This document shows positions 12,316-23,036 of a stretch of 64,000 nucleotides of DNA, piece by piece. Location of the stretch: positions 434,001 through 498,000 of the forward strand of contig QANY01008651.1 of assembly GCA_003255025.1 (NCBI GenBank), read 5' to 3'. The stretch's first letter is position 1. The number at the start of each line of letters is the position of its first letter. The stretch is from Datisca glomerata. Taxonomy: Eukaryota > Streptophyta > Magnoliopsida > Cucurbitales > Datiscaceae. The notes under the pieces are model-generated. The model did no database searches. It was not told the DNA's origin and was given only the letters and a program-made list of their open reading frames with translations. A program made the translations under genes and the position numbers.

Positions 12316-13439
12316 TGTTAGAAAATTGAGTATTTAGTACACCATTTTCGTAGATCAATTTTGGACAAATTTTTAGTTGGGACCCACCACGTAACAGTGT
12401 AAGGTCTTTGGATATTTGAGTTCTCCTACGCGAGTACATCAAAATTGACTATTAATTTATCAAAATTGACTTTGGATGAATGAGAAATTATCTTCCAAAG
12501 TGAGCTAAATGAAAATAGAAAAATGGGAGATAATTGTAGAAATCTCACATTGGAAAGAGAGAAAATGTTGGAGTGGTATATATTGATATGCTAGTATCAA
12601 TGGTGGTACCTTGATAAAGCTAGAGGCTCTCTCTATTGTGAACACATTTAAATGGACCAATGGGTTGTGTTTTGTCCCATGTTTATATTTTCTCCTCATA
12701 GAAAGCCCAAAAGTCATGGAATATAGAATATCCTTGTAAATTAAGGCCCTAGACGGTTTTTATTTTTGCGAATCAAGTTAAAAACGTTTTGGACTTAAAA
12801 TTTTGATTAAATGGTCTTTTAATGGGTTAAAATGTCATTTATTACACACCTCCCCCATGAGTAGCATAAAAGGAGGTCTTCCCCTCCTCATTTTGCACAT
12901 CAAAGAAGCTTTCAAGCTCTCTTTTACTCTCAATATTTGTTCTCTACATTTTTGCTTATTTTTCTTCAAGTTTTCTTGGTTCGGTTTATTGTTCGGTCCA
13001 ATTCAATTTTGGTTCAGTCCGGTTCGATTTATTTCCGATCATGTCGACGGTTTCATTTTCCGATTCAGTCTTGGTTTTGCATCATTACTATAGTGGTAGA
13101 ATTTTGACAAGTCAGTTCAATCAAAGTGGTGAGGTTGGATGCTCTTCAGCTGCCTCAAAACATTTTATCTTGAGAAACAGACGTCGTTATCAACCTTAGT
13201 ACGACAAGTGAGGGGGCGTAACTATTTTAGGAAAACTGTGCAAACATGACTCGATTTGATTTCTTATTATTTCGTTACTCTGTCCGTATGTTTTAACATT
13301 GATGAATACTTTATTTACATTTTGTAGTTAATTTTTTATCTACAACTTTCCATGATTATATTACCTACCTGTTGTAAGTATTATATTTATAGAATTAGTG
13401 TGTTATTATTATTTTCATTTAATCTTATAATGTAATACG
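12316..13439 (+). repeat. 5' LTR of copia A
   Basis: Begins TGTTAGAAAATTGAG and is colinear with 26203-27324 to a shared end (TAATACG here, CAATACA at the 3' copy). Lengths are 1124 and 1122 bp. The inner boundary is inferred from where the two copies stop matching and from the candidate target duplication. Confidence 0.75.
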
Positions 13440-13461
13440 TTTATATTATAGATAAGGAAAT

Positions 13462-14885
13462 ATGGCAACTGAAACTAACAACAATGTTGCAGTGAACCAT
13501 GCTAGTGAAAACCAAGACCTGAACCCTTTTATTGGGACTCAAATGGAAAATATGGGTGTGCAGATCTGGGTCTAAACAGGCTAGGACCTAAGTAGGGGTT
13601 TCTAAGAAACCAAAGTTCTAAGGCAAGTGCTACAATTATGGCAAGTGCTAAATCATCTGAGTGTAGACTGCCTAAGAGAAATAAGAAGGCTAATGTGATT
13701 GACAACATTTCTTGAGATGTTTCTGATATCAACCTCTCAGTAATGATTCTGAGGTCAACATGGTTGGATCAAATCCAAAGGAATGGTGGATTGACACTAG
13801 AGCTACCTGCCATGTATGTTCCAAACGTGGGATGTTCTCTACCTTTGAAGTTATCGAGCATGGAGAGAAGCTATTCATGGGGAACTCGGCCACCTCTGAA
13901 ATCAAAGGCCAAGAAAAAATGGTGTTGAAGATGACTTCTGGAAGGAATTGACTTTGAACAATGTACTGTATGCACTTGAAATCCGGAAGAACCTTGTGTC
14001 TGGTTCATTGCTGAATAATCAAGGATTCCGTACGGTATTTGAGTCATACAAAATTATTTTGTCTAAGAGTGCAATGTATGTTAGTAAGAGTCATATGAGT
14101 GATGGAATGTTCAAACTCAATGTAATGACTTTGGCCAAACCCAATATTCATAAAGCTAGTTCTTCTGCTTACTTGCTTGAGTCTTCCAATTTATGAAATG
14201 GTAGACTATGTCATGTTAATTATGATACTTTGCGTAAATTAATTAACTTGGATCATAGACCAACATTTCACATTTATTCCAATCACAAGTGTGGAACTTG
14301 TGTAAAGGTAAAATTAACGAGGTCATCATTCTAAAATATTGAAAGAAACACCGAACCACTTGATTTAATTCACAGTAATAAATGTGATTTAAAATTTGTA
14401 CAAACAAGAGGTGGTAATAAGTATTTTATTACTTTTGTTGATGATAGCACAAAATATTATTATGTATATTTTCTAAAGAGAAAGGGTGAAGCTATACAAA
14501 AATCAATTCTCTATAAAAATGAAGTTGAGAATCAACTCAATAAGAAAATTAAAGTGCTAATAAGTGATAGGGGTGCGAGTATGAATCGCCATTTGTTGAG
14601 ATCTATGCTCAACATGAGATTATACATGAAACCACAACACTTTATCACCTTAATCTAATGTTGTTGCTGAGCATAAAAATCGTACACTGAAAGAAATGAT
14701 GAATGCATTGTTGTCAGTTCTAGATTACCTCAGAATATGTGGGAAGAAGCATTTTGATGGATAACTATCTTTTGAATAAGATACCAAAAAACGAGAGAGG
14801 ATAAGACCCCATATAAGTTATGGAAAAGTAGGAAAACTTCATACAAATACTTACAAATGTGGGGATATCGCTAAGGTGATGGTAC
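13462..14885 (+). pseudogene. Copia A gag start, protease and integrase remains
   Basis: Polyprotein relic. Starts with ATG at 13462 (MATETNNN). After about 35 codons the gag body is missing and the sequence jumps to a decayed CCHC knuckle (KCYNYGKC, near 13622). The protease reads WWIDTRATCHVCS at about 13785, with the catalytic D-T/S-G as D-T-R, so the site is damaged. An integrase zinc region and core follow (near 14200-14650, including FITFVDDST), then a segment ending AKVMV exactly where copia B is inserted. Several frameshifts and stops. The integrase C-terminal end resumes at 25310. Confidence 0.75.
14881..14885. repeat. Target-site duplication of copia B (partner 25305-25309)
   Basis: GGTAC before and GCTAC after element B, 4 of 5 identical. 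Removing B plus one copy restores the local integrase frame AKVMV|PTPKT of copia A. Confidence 0.75.
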
Positions 14886-17073
14886 TGTTGGGGGTTATGC
14901 CCTCAAAGCATGTATATTGACATTCTAATATGAAATTTAAAGAGAATTACATTTTTCTTATAATTATTCTTTTAAATTATTGTTGAATAATTTATATAAA
15001 TATCTGAAAATTTCATATTTATTAATGAAACTATGATCTTGTATTAATACAAGAGGATTAAGATCGAACAAAATTGTCAGCAACATATTAAAGTATAGAA
15101 TATTTAATGAATGGTTGCTAGTACGGTTCACTAAACATTATGATGCGTGTGATCTAGATCCGGATCATTGATGTGGATAGACATCTTAGTGAAAGTACTT
15201 TATTTAAGAAGATTATATATGACAGGATCGATGCAAATTATAGATCAATTTGAATCCTGAGTAGTCATGAACTCCTATGCATGTCTACAAGATCTTTGGA
15301 TTCACTCGTTAAGGTCTATTTGTTAATCAGGCTAGTGACTTTTGTTTTAGAGATTTAGTGATGTGAGAGAAGGGACATGATCATACAAGATTTGGAATCT
15401 AAGACTTCCTAACGGATCGTATATTGGTTAACTTAAGTGTTAGTTCTGGAACTGAATGATTATTGAGCTCAAATTTATAATAAAATTATAAATTAGTCAT
15501 TCACTAGTCGTTAATGTTACTTAAGGATCAAGAGTTAATTAGAAGGGTAAAATGGTAATTTGACCAGTTCTAATTTAGGAAATAATAATTGGAGAACAAA
15601 ACTACATGAAATTATTATGTGAGTGAGAGTAAATACATTCTATAATCTATAAAGTGTAATTCCATATTTATAGTGGAATAATAATGAAATTAATAAATAA
15701 GATTATTTAATTAAAGAGTTTAATTAATAATCAAGTTTATTAGAGCTTAGGATTATAGGTCCATGGTCCCCAAGTCACTTCTATACTATGCTGGCTAGGA
15801 TGTGAATATTTCAAAATATGTAAAAATGACTGACTTGCAAAAAGAATTTTTATTCTGAGGCAAAAACATAATTATGTGATAATCATGTGTGATTAATTAA
15901 TTGAATTATTTATATATTTAAATATAAATTTCGAAAATTATATACATATAAATAATTATCGATTTTTTTAATTATCAATAAGTGAGACAGAAGATCTAAT
16001 TTGTGAAATTAAATAATTAAATAATTATTAGATAATAATTTAAATCAACTAAATTTTTTATTTGTGAAATAACAGATAAATTAATTGATAGGAATAACCA
16101 GATATGTTAATTTTGAATTAACTAATATCTAGATAATTATATGATTAAAATAAATATTTAATTCACAGTAATTGTCACGTGTCAATCACTGATAGGATAT
16201 CAGAAATTGACATGAACTATTGTGGTGCCACGTGACACTATAGTAGCGCGTGTGCAACACTGTAGTGCCACATGACATTACAGTGGTGCCGTGAGGCATT
16301 GTGCAGGCTCACAACACACTGTAGTGCCATATGGCACTGCAGTTGTGCACAATTACAGTGGGTCTCACTGTAATTGATAATTTTATAATTAAATATTATT
16401 TCAGTTTATTCCTAAAAATTTGATACGCTATTATCTAGAATATATACAGATATTATTCTAATGGCCTAGGTTGTTGAAAAGAAGAGAGAATCAGTTAATA
16501 AGATCATCATTTCGTCAATCAAGAGTTGAATTGAGAAAACGATGGTGTAAGAGAGATTTTCTTCTGTTATTAAACGTTAATCAAATCTCTAAGAAAATAA
16601 TCATCACATACTTTTAGAGAATCGTCTCACTAAAGTCTTTTTCACTAAATCTCTAGATCTCATGTGTTGAGAACATTTAGAGACAGAAAATGCGTATTGT
16701 AATATTCTATGTGCCCACACACGTCCTAGTGCGTTGAGAATTGACTTGGAAGATCTTGGTATAGATCTCGGAGTCTACATATCGTTGGAATGATTTCGTG
16801 GGAACGGAGGATCGATCGTTTTTTGAAAGGACGCTTGATATAGACTACATGAGGTATATGATTCCTAACCTTGTATGTTGTAGATTTAACTTATAAATAT
16901 ATAATGGATCCTGACTGGTTGAAAAAGAGTTTTCAATAAAAAATTTTATTTGGTTAATATGGCGTTGCGCAAGTTTTGTTTTATTAAAATATCTTATTTT
17001 TATTAAATATTTAATTTTTTAAAAAGCCATGAGCATCCACGCTTCCGCCGCGCACGTGCCGCCATGACCAGCA
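14886..17073 (+). repeat. 5' LTR of copia B
   Basis: 2188 bp, from TGTTGGGGGTTATG to CCATGACCAGCA. It lacks a stretch of roughly 65 bp near 15241 that both the 3' LTR and the solo LTR keep, which explains most of its shorter length. It contains a cluster of CACTGTAGTG-like palindromes and GTGCCAC/ATG words at 16218-16375. Confidence 0.9.
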
Positions 17074-17075
17074 AA

Positions 17076-17087
17076 TGGTATCAGAGC
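17076..17087 (+). other. Primer-binding site of copia B
   Basis: TGGTATCAGAGC, the classic initiator Met-tRNA-complementary site of plant copia elements, two bases after the 5' LTR. Confidence 0.92.
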
Positions 17088-19048
17088 GGTCTTTATATAT
17101 TTATATGTTAAATATTGTGTGGGTTTTTCTTGCATTATTCACATAATACGAGATATGCACGATGATGGATGGTTATATTTTTTGAATGTATGAAAAATAA
17201 TGGATCGTTAATTGTATGGTAATTATTGGGTTAGACTTTATTTTAAATTTTTCTAGATCTTGTGTAAGCCAAATTGAGGCGTAAGAATTTTTTATATTTT
17301 ATTTTAAATATTATTGAAATTATTCCGAATGCGAGATGATGAAGAACGCACGAGACGAATGGTAGAAATTTACTGTTCATGTGAAAATACTATTCATCCA
17401 CGAAAACATTGTTCATCCGTGAAAATAGAGTTCACGCCAGAAATTTACTGTTCCGGCGGAGGTGAACAGTGCCAGCAGTACTGTACCGGTAGTGAACAGT
17501 GGCTGCCGACAGTGAGACGGGCAGCGGTGGTGATGGGTGGCGATCGGAGAGTCCTATCATCAGTGACAAATGTTGTCATGTTTTAGAAAAGTGTCCAATA
17601 AACCATGCAATCAACTCCATCACCTAAATATTTCATTAAAACTCAAACTCTTTTAGTTATCCATTTAAATTTTAAAATTAATTACTTATTTTTTATTTTA
17701 TGAAAATTAAAAATTAATAGGTTGATTGAGTTTGACCAAATAAAATAAAATATTTATTTGACTAAGTCAAAGTTAACTATATGAAAAGGGATAAATATAG
17801 AAATTATTTTAATTAAGAAAAATAGTTTTTCTAATTAAAAAAATTGTTCAAAGCTTGAAGATTATGAAGATGAACATCAGGAAGAAAAAATAATATTTGA
17901 GAAATATGTATTCTCGAAGTGCGCTTTGTAATTTTATTTCTTTATTTCAAAATTTTTTTAATTTGAAAATACTCAATAGTCATTCGTTCCATTATTATTT
18001 TATTTAATTATTAAATAATTGTTTAATTGTTAAGTTTGTTAACATGTCCATGCATTAGTCGATCGCATGCCATACATGAAAATCTCACACAGTTTTTTTT
18101 AATCACGCATCTCATCTGTAGAAACGTGATTTATTAGGATTGTCCTAATATGTTTATATGTATTGTTTTATGAAATCAATTGCAAGTAAAATGTAAGGTT
18201 TTAACTAGTTAAACTTGGTAATCGCATCATACTAAAGACTATAATAACCTTTAGGTTAACCGACTTTAGTAAAAGAGTTTTATTAAAGTTTGATGAATAT
18301 AATTAATTAGTTAATCTAAGTTCACCTAATTATGACTTAGGCGTTTCAGAAAGTTAAATGAACTTAGACCAATGAGATTTGATTAACTGATAATTAAATA
18401 TTCATAGGGTTCTTATTTTAACTAGTAATTATTTTGGAATTAATTGATTAGTTAAAATAGAAACACATTATCCTAAAATAGTGAGTGAGAGAAGGTTGAC
18501 TTGCCAATGTAACCTATGTTCTTCATCATTAGTACAATACCGTGAGATTCAATAAGGGCCTCGAGATGGTTTTGTTTTCATCCCCTTAAGGAAGGTTTCG
18601 AGCTGTACCAATACTAAGGTTGAACTTCTTAAGAATATCGGAGGAAATGATGTAGTCTAGTTTTGACTGACCCTAAGACGACATATTCTAAATGAAGTCA
18701 TGAAATCTAAAATGATAGGTTACACTCACAAAGTCATAATTAAGCTTTCATGTCGATAGTTGCTTGATTGAACAAGCGATATCTTATTGTTAAAAGAGAG
18801 AAAATGAGACACTTTAAGTTTTAATTAATAAGGATGAGAATGTCTCATAGACACTCTGAGGTTAATCCGATCGACCCTAAGGCGTTACATTATTTGTTGG
18901 GTTATTTTATCTTAATTAGTAAATACTAAATTTATGTGTTTATTATGATTGCATTCATGCATCACGTTTACTTTTCGAATTCTAGATATTTATCAATTAT
19001 ATTGAATCATGTATGTTTTAAATTTCAGTTATCAATATTATGTTTACC
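17088..19048 (+). other. Untranslated leader of copia B
   Basis: About 2 kb between primer site and gag with no convincing reading frame. A 170-bp stretch (17360-17530) repeats ACTGTTCA/TGAACAGT-type words in both orientations. The 90-codon frame over it (17314-17586) has a low-complexity repeat-driven composition and no recognisable domain. Confidence 0.6.
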
Positions 19049-19965
19049 ATGGGCAACTCTGTTATTGCTTTACTCGCTCTTGAGAAATTAAATGATGATA
19101 ATTTTGTATGTTGGAATTTAAATATGAACTTAATGTTAATTTTTTAGAGCCATAAGTTTGTTCTTATTGAGGAATGTCCTGAGGTGCCCCATGCTAACGC
19201 CCTTAAGAATGTTAGGGACAAATATAATGCTTGGATCATATCATACAACAAGGCGAAGTGCTACATGCTTGTGAGCATGAATGATATTCTAAAAACCAAA
19301 CATTAAAGCATGGAGACTGCCTATGAGATTATGGAATCTTTACAGGCAATGTTTAGGCAGTAGCCCGATCAAAGTCGTTATGAGACCACTAAGAGCCATA
19401 TGAAAACTAAGATGAGGAAGGGTACTTCTGTTCGAGAACATGTTTTAAACATGATCAACATAATGCACGAGGCAGAAGTACATGGAGCAACCTTTGACGA
19501 ATGGACTCAAGTTAGCATCATACTAGACTCGCTCACACCAACTTTTTATGCTTTCACGACCAACTATGTTATGAAGAAGTTGTAATTCAACATGACCCAA
19601 TTGTTCAATTAACTGCAGACTTGTGAGTCACTCAACCTTCGAATGATCAAAGAGGACGAGGCTAATGTTGTCGAGCAAAAGTCTTCTTCCAATATTGTTA
19701 AGAATAAGAAAAGAAAGAAGAACAATGGTAAGGACAAAAGTATGAACAAAAGAGTAAAGAAATCCAAGACATCGTTGAAAGCCAAGGAGAACAAGAAAGA
19801 TAGCAAGCCTAAAGGAAAATATTTTCACTGTGGGGTTGAAGGTCATTGGAAGAAAAACTGTAACAAGTATCTCTCTAAACTGAAAAAGAAAGGTAAATAT
19901 GATTTACTTGTACTTGAAGCTTGTTTAGTGGAATATGATTTGTCATCCTGGATACTTGATTCATG
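19049..19965 (+). pseudogene. Copia B gag with CCHC zinc knuckle
   Basis: Gag relic starting at ATG 19049 (MGNSVIALLALEKLN). The UBN2-type gag core follows, with VREHVLNMI near 19430 and VSIILDSL near 19515. A Lys-rich stretch precedes the zinc knuckle YFHCGVEGHWKKNC (about 19820-19862). Internal stops (for example near 19146, 19305 and 19585) break it into pieces. It leads directly into protease, where SSWILDS ends at a stop in place of the expected Gly codon of the D-S-G site. Confidence 0.85.
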
Positions 19966-21330
19966 AGTCACTAACCATGTATGTTCTTCTTTGCAGATGC
20001 TTACTTCGTCAAGGGAGCTGGCTGATGGCGAGGTCATTTTGAGAGCTGGCAGTGATGCGCTATTGTCAGCTAAACAATTAGGGACGGTCCATTTACTTTT
20101 TGGATATAATTACTTAGTTTTGAACGATGTTTATTATATTCCTGGTTTTTCGAGTAATTTTATTTTTCTTTCATTTTTGCAAGAACAATTATTTGAAGTT
20201 TCTTTCATAAATAATGAGTTTATTATTTTTAAGAATGGATTCGATATCTGTCATGCTAAAATTATAAACGGATTGTATATGCTTAAACTGACTGAACGCG
20301 CGTTAAATAATTTTGAATTATTTAAAGTATCAAAACCTAAAAATAACAAACGACAAAGAGTTTCTCATGATGATAACACATATTTATGGCATCTTAGGTT
20401 AGGACATATTAATCTAGATAGGTTAAACATGTTAACAAAGCATGGTGCTTTGAGATAGATAATATTTGGAACTTTTCATGTTTGTGAATCCTGTCTAGAT
20501 GGTAAAATGACCAAGAGACTTTTCACAGGAAAGAGCCAAAGAGCCAAGAAATCACTTGAGTTAGTACATAATGATGTCTATGGATCGATCAATGTACAAG
20601 CTAGATGTGGGTATGAGTATTTTGTCACTTTCATTGACGACTACTCAAGATATGGTTATAGTTACGTAATGCATCGAATGTCTAAAAATTTTGGAAAGTT
20701 TACATATTCAAGGCTAAAGTTGAAAAGCAATTAGATAAATCATTGAAAATCTTTTGATCCGATCGATGTGGTGAATACTCGAATTTAGAATTCAAGGATT
20801 ATTTGCTGGAGTGTGGAATCTTATCCCAACTCACAGCACCTAGAACACCACAGTAATATGGTGTTGTAGAGAGGAGAAACCGAACATTATTGGATATTGT
20901 TAGGTCGATGTTAAGCTACTCATCATTGTCACTTACATTTTGTGGATATGCATTACACACGACAACTTCCATTTTGAATGTAGTACCCTCTAAGTTTGTG
21001 AGCAAGACGCTTTTAGAGTTATGGAATGGCTTCAAACCTAGTTTGCGTCATTTCCATATATGGGGGTGTCTAGCTCACGTTTTTAGATCCAAGATCGAAA
21101 AGTTAGACTCAAGGTCTGAGGTATGCATATTCCTTGGCTATTCTCTAGAGACTAGAAGTGGGTACTTTTATAGTCACAATGATCAAAAGGTGTTTGTGTC
21201 GACAAATGCAATCTTTCTTGAGCATGACTATATGCAAAACTACAAACCTCGTAGAAAAGTAGTTCTCGAGGAATTAGTGACTGATGAGATCAGACCACCT
21301 TCAATTTCTACTGATAAACAACAAACCAGA
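19966..21330 (+). pseudogene. Copia B protease and integrase
   Basis: Continues the polyprotein. The protease remainder is NHVCSS, then VLNDVYYIPGFSSNFI (about 20120-20165). The integrase has its zinc-binding region (WHLRLGHINLDRLNML, then CESCLDGKMTKR), a core with FVTFIDDYSRYGY near 20620-20660, and a C-terminal part with HIWGCLAHV and CIFLGYSLETRSGYFY (about 21050-21170). A frameshifted gap lies between 20735 and 20890. The plus-strand reading ends at 21330 (DKQQTR), where the sequence switches strand at the inversion boundary. Confidence 0.85.
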
Positions 21331-22057
21331 GAAGAATATCATCAACATAAAAAACTAAGAAAATCATTATCTTATCTTTGGTGTATTTATGAACACATGC
21401 TTCATCAACATTTTGCTCAAAGTCATAAGACTTTATAATATCATCAATGGTAAGATTCCAAGATCTAGATACTTTCTTTAATCCATAAATGGATTTAAAC
21501 AACTTGCATACTTTCTGATCTTGCCCATTTTGTACAAACCCTTCTGGTTGCATCATATAGATGCTTTCTTCAAGAGAGTCATTCAGAAAAGCTGTATTGA
21601 TGTCCATTTGGCATATCTCATAGTCAAAACTAGCGGCTTTGGACAAAAGGATGTGAATCAATTTTAGCATGACCATAGGAGAGAATGCCTCTTCATAATC
21701 GACTCACTTCCTTTGTGTAGAGCTATTGGCTACTAATCGTGCCTTGAAAATCTCTACTTTCCCATATGCACCTCTTTTCTTCTTGAAGATCCATTTACAT
21801 TAAATAGGCCTGACATCTTCAGATGGATCTACAAGTTCCTAGACGGAATCGGAATACATAGATTCCATTTCCTGGTTCATGGCATCTTGCCATTCCTCCT
21901 TTTCAGGATCATCCATTACTTCTTCATAAGATAATGGATAGTCCTTATTAGTGTCTGACACTAGGACATGTGCCTCTAGTTCATAATGAACTAGTTGTCT
22001 CATAACCCTTCCACTACGACGTTGCACCGGGGGTTCCTTTGCAGGAACTGTGGTTAC
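21331..22057 (-). pseudogene. Inverted segment of copia B: reverse transcriptase N-terminal half
   Basis: On the minus strand this encodes, in order, the integrase-RT linker (QRRSGRVMRQL, then EEWQDAMNQEMESMYS), the RT start (CKWIFKKKRG), QMDINTAFLNDSLEESIYM, SIYGLKKVSRSWN and the catalytic box FYVDDILL. Flanking integrase and RNase H are on the plus strand. Reversing 21331-22057 gives an in-frame integrase-linker junction (QQTR|VTTV) and an in-frame catalytic box junction (VDDIL|LIGND). The segment is therefore part of this same element, flipped in place, rather than a separate antisense insertion. Confidence 0.9.
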
Positions 22058-23020
22058 TCATTGGGAATGATTAAGAAACTTTGTCAAGGTTAAAGAAGTG
22101 GTTAGATGAGAAATTTTAAATGAAAGATTTAGGAGAAACGAGCTATGTTCTAGGATCCAAATCCTAAGGAATAGAAAGAACAAGTTCTTGGCACTTTCTC
22201 AGGAATCTTTTATTGATAAGGTGTTGGAGAGATTCTCTATAGAGAATTTCAAGAAAGGTCAAAAATTGACTAGACATGAAATTATCTTCTTTAAGTAACA
22301 ATGTCCTAAGACACCTTAAGAGGAAGAGGATATGAGAAAGGTTTTATATGCTTCAACAATTGGAAGTCTCATGTATGTCATGTTGTGTACGAGAATGGAC
22401 ATCTATTATGCAGTGAGAATTGTCAGTCGTTATCAATCGAATCCAGGTTTGGAACACTGGAGTGCAGTAAAGCATATTCTCAAGTATCTTAGGAGAACGA
22501 GAAACGATATACTTGTTTATTCAGGTGGAGACCTGAACTCCACTGGATATATTGATTCTGATTTAAATCAGACAGAGACAGTCAAAAGTCGACATCTGGA
22601 TCAGTATTCACCCTAGGTGGAGGAGTTGTACTCTGAAGAAGTATTAAACAATCCAGAATTGTAGATTCCACTATGAAAGCTGAATATATAACGGCTTGTG
22701 AAGCTAGGAAAGAGGCGGTATGTCTAGGAAAGTTCCATTCTGATCTAGAAGTAGTTCCAGATATGGGCAAGTCACTAATCCTATATTGTGATAACAGTGG
22801 GCGGTAGCAAATTTCAAGGAATCGAGGAGTCACTAGAGGGGGAAGCACATAGAAAGGAAATATTATCTTGTAAGAGAGATCGTGCATCGAATGGATGTGA
22901 CTGTTTTGAAGATAGCATCCGAATGAAACTTGGTTGATCCTTTTACAAAGACACTTCCTGCGAAATCATTTGAGGATCACGCGCATAACATGAGATTAAG
23001 AGATATGCCACATTTGCTTT
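22058..23020 (+). pseudogene. Copia B reverse transcriptase end and RNase H
   Basis: Plus-strand sequence resumes with the residues that follow the catalytic box (LIGND). Then come RLKKWLDEKF, the RT C-terminus, the conserved IGSLMYVMLCTRMDIYYAV block (about 22365-22420), YQSNPGLEHWSAVKHILKYL, and RNase H remains with STMKAEY-like and HIERKY-like stretches in shifted frames (about 22660-22860). Stops and frameshifts are frequent. The region ends at the polypurine tract before the 3' LTR. Confidence 0.85.
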
Positions 23021-23036
23021 AGGGAAAATGGGAGAT
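23021..23036 (+). other. Polypurine tract of copia B
   Basis: AGGGAAAATGGGAGAT lies immediately before the 3' LTR start TGTTGG, the expected place for the plus-strand primer. Confidence 0.85.

Noticed and set aside
17314..17586. 90-codon frame in the copia B leader as a small gene
   Set aside because: It is generated by short repeated words in an untranslated leader and has no recognisable domain.
21308..22027. Independent antisense copia inserted in copia B
   Set aside because: No extra LTR or duplicated domain; both edges rejoin copia B in-frame when the block is reversed, so an inversion explains it better.
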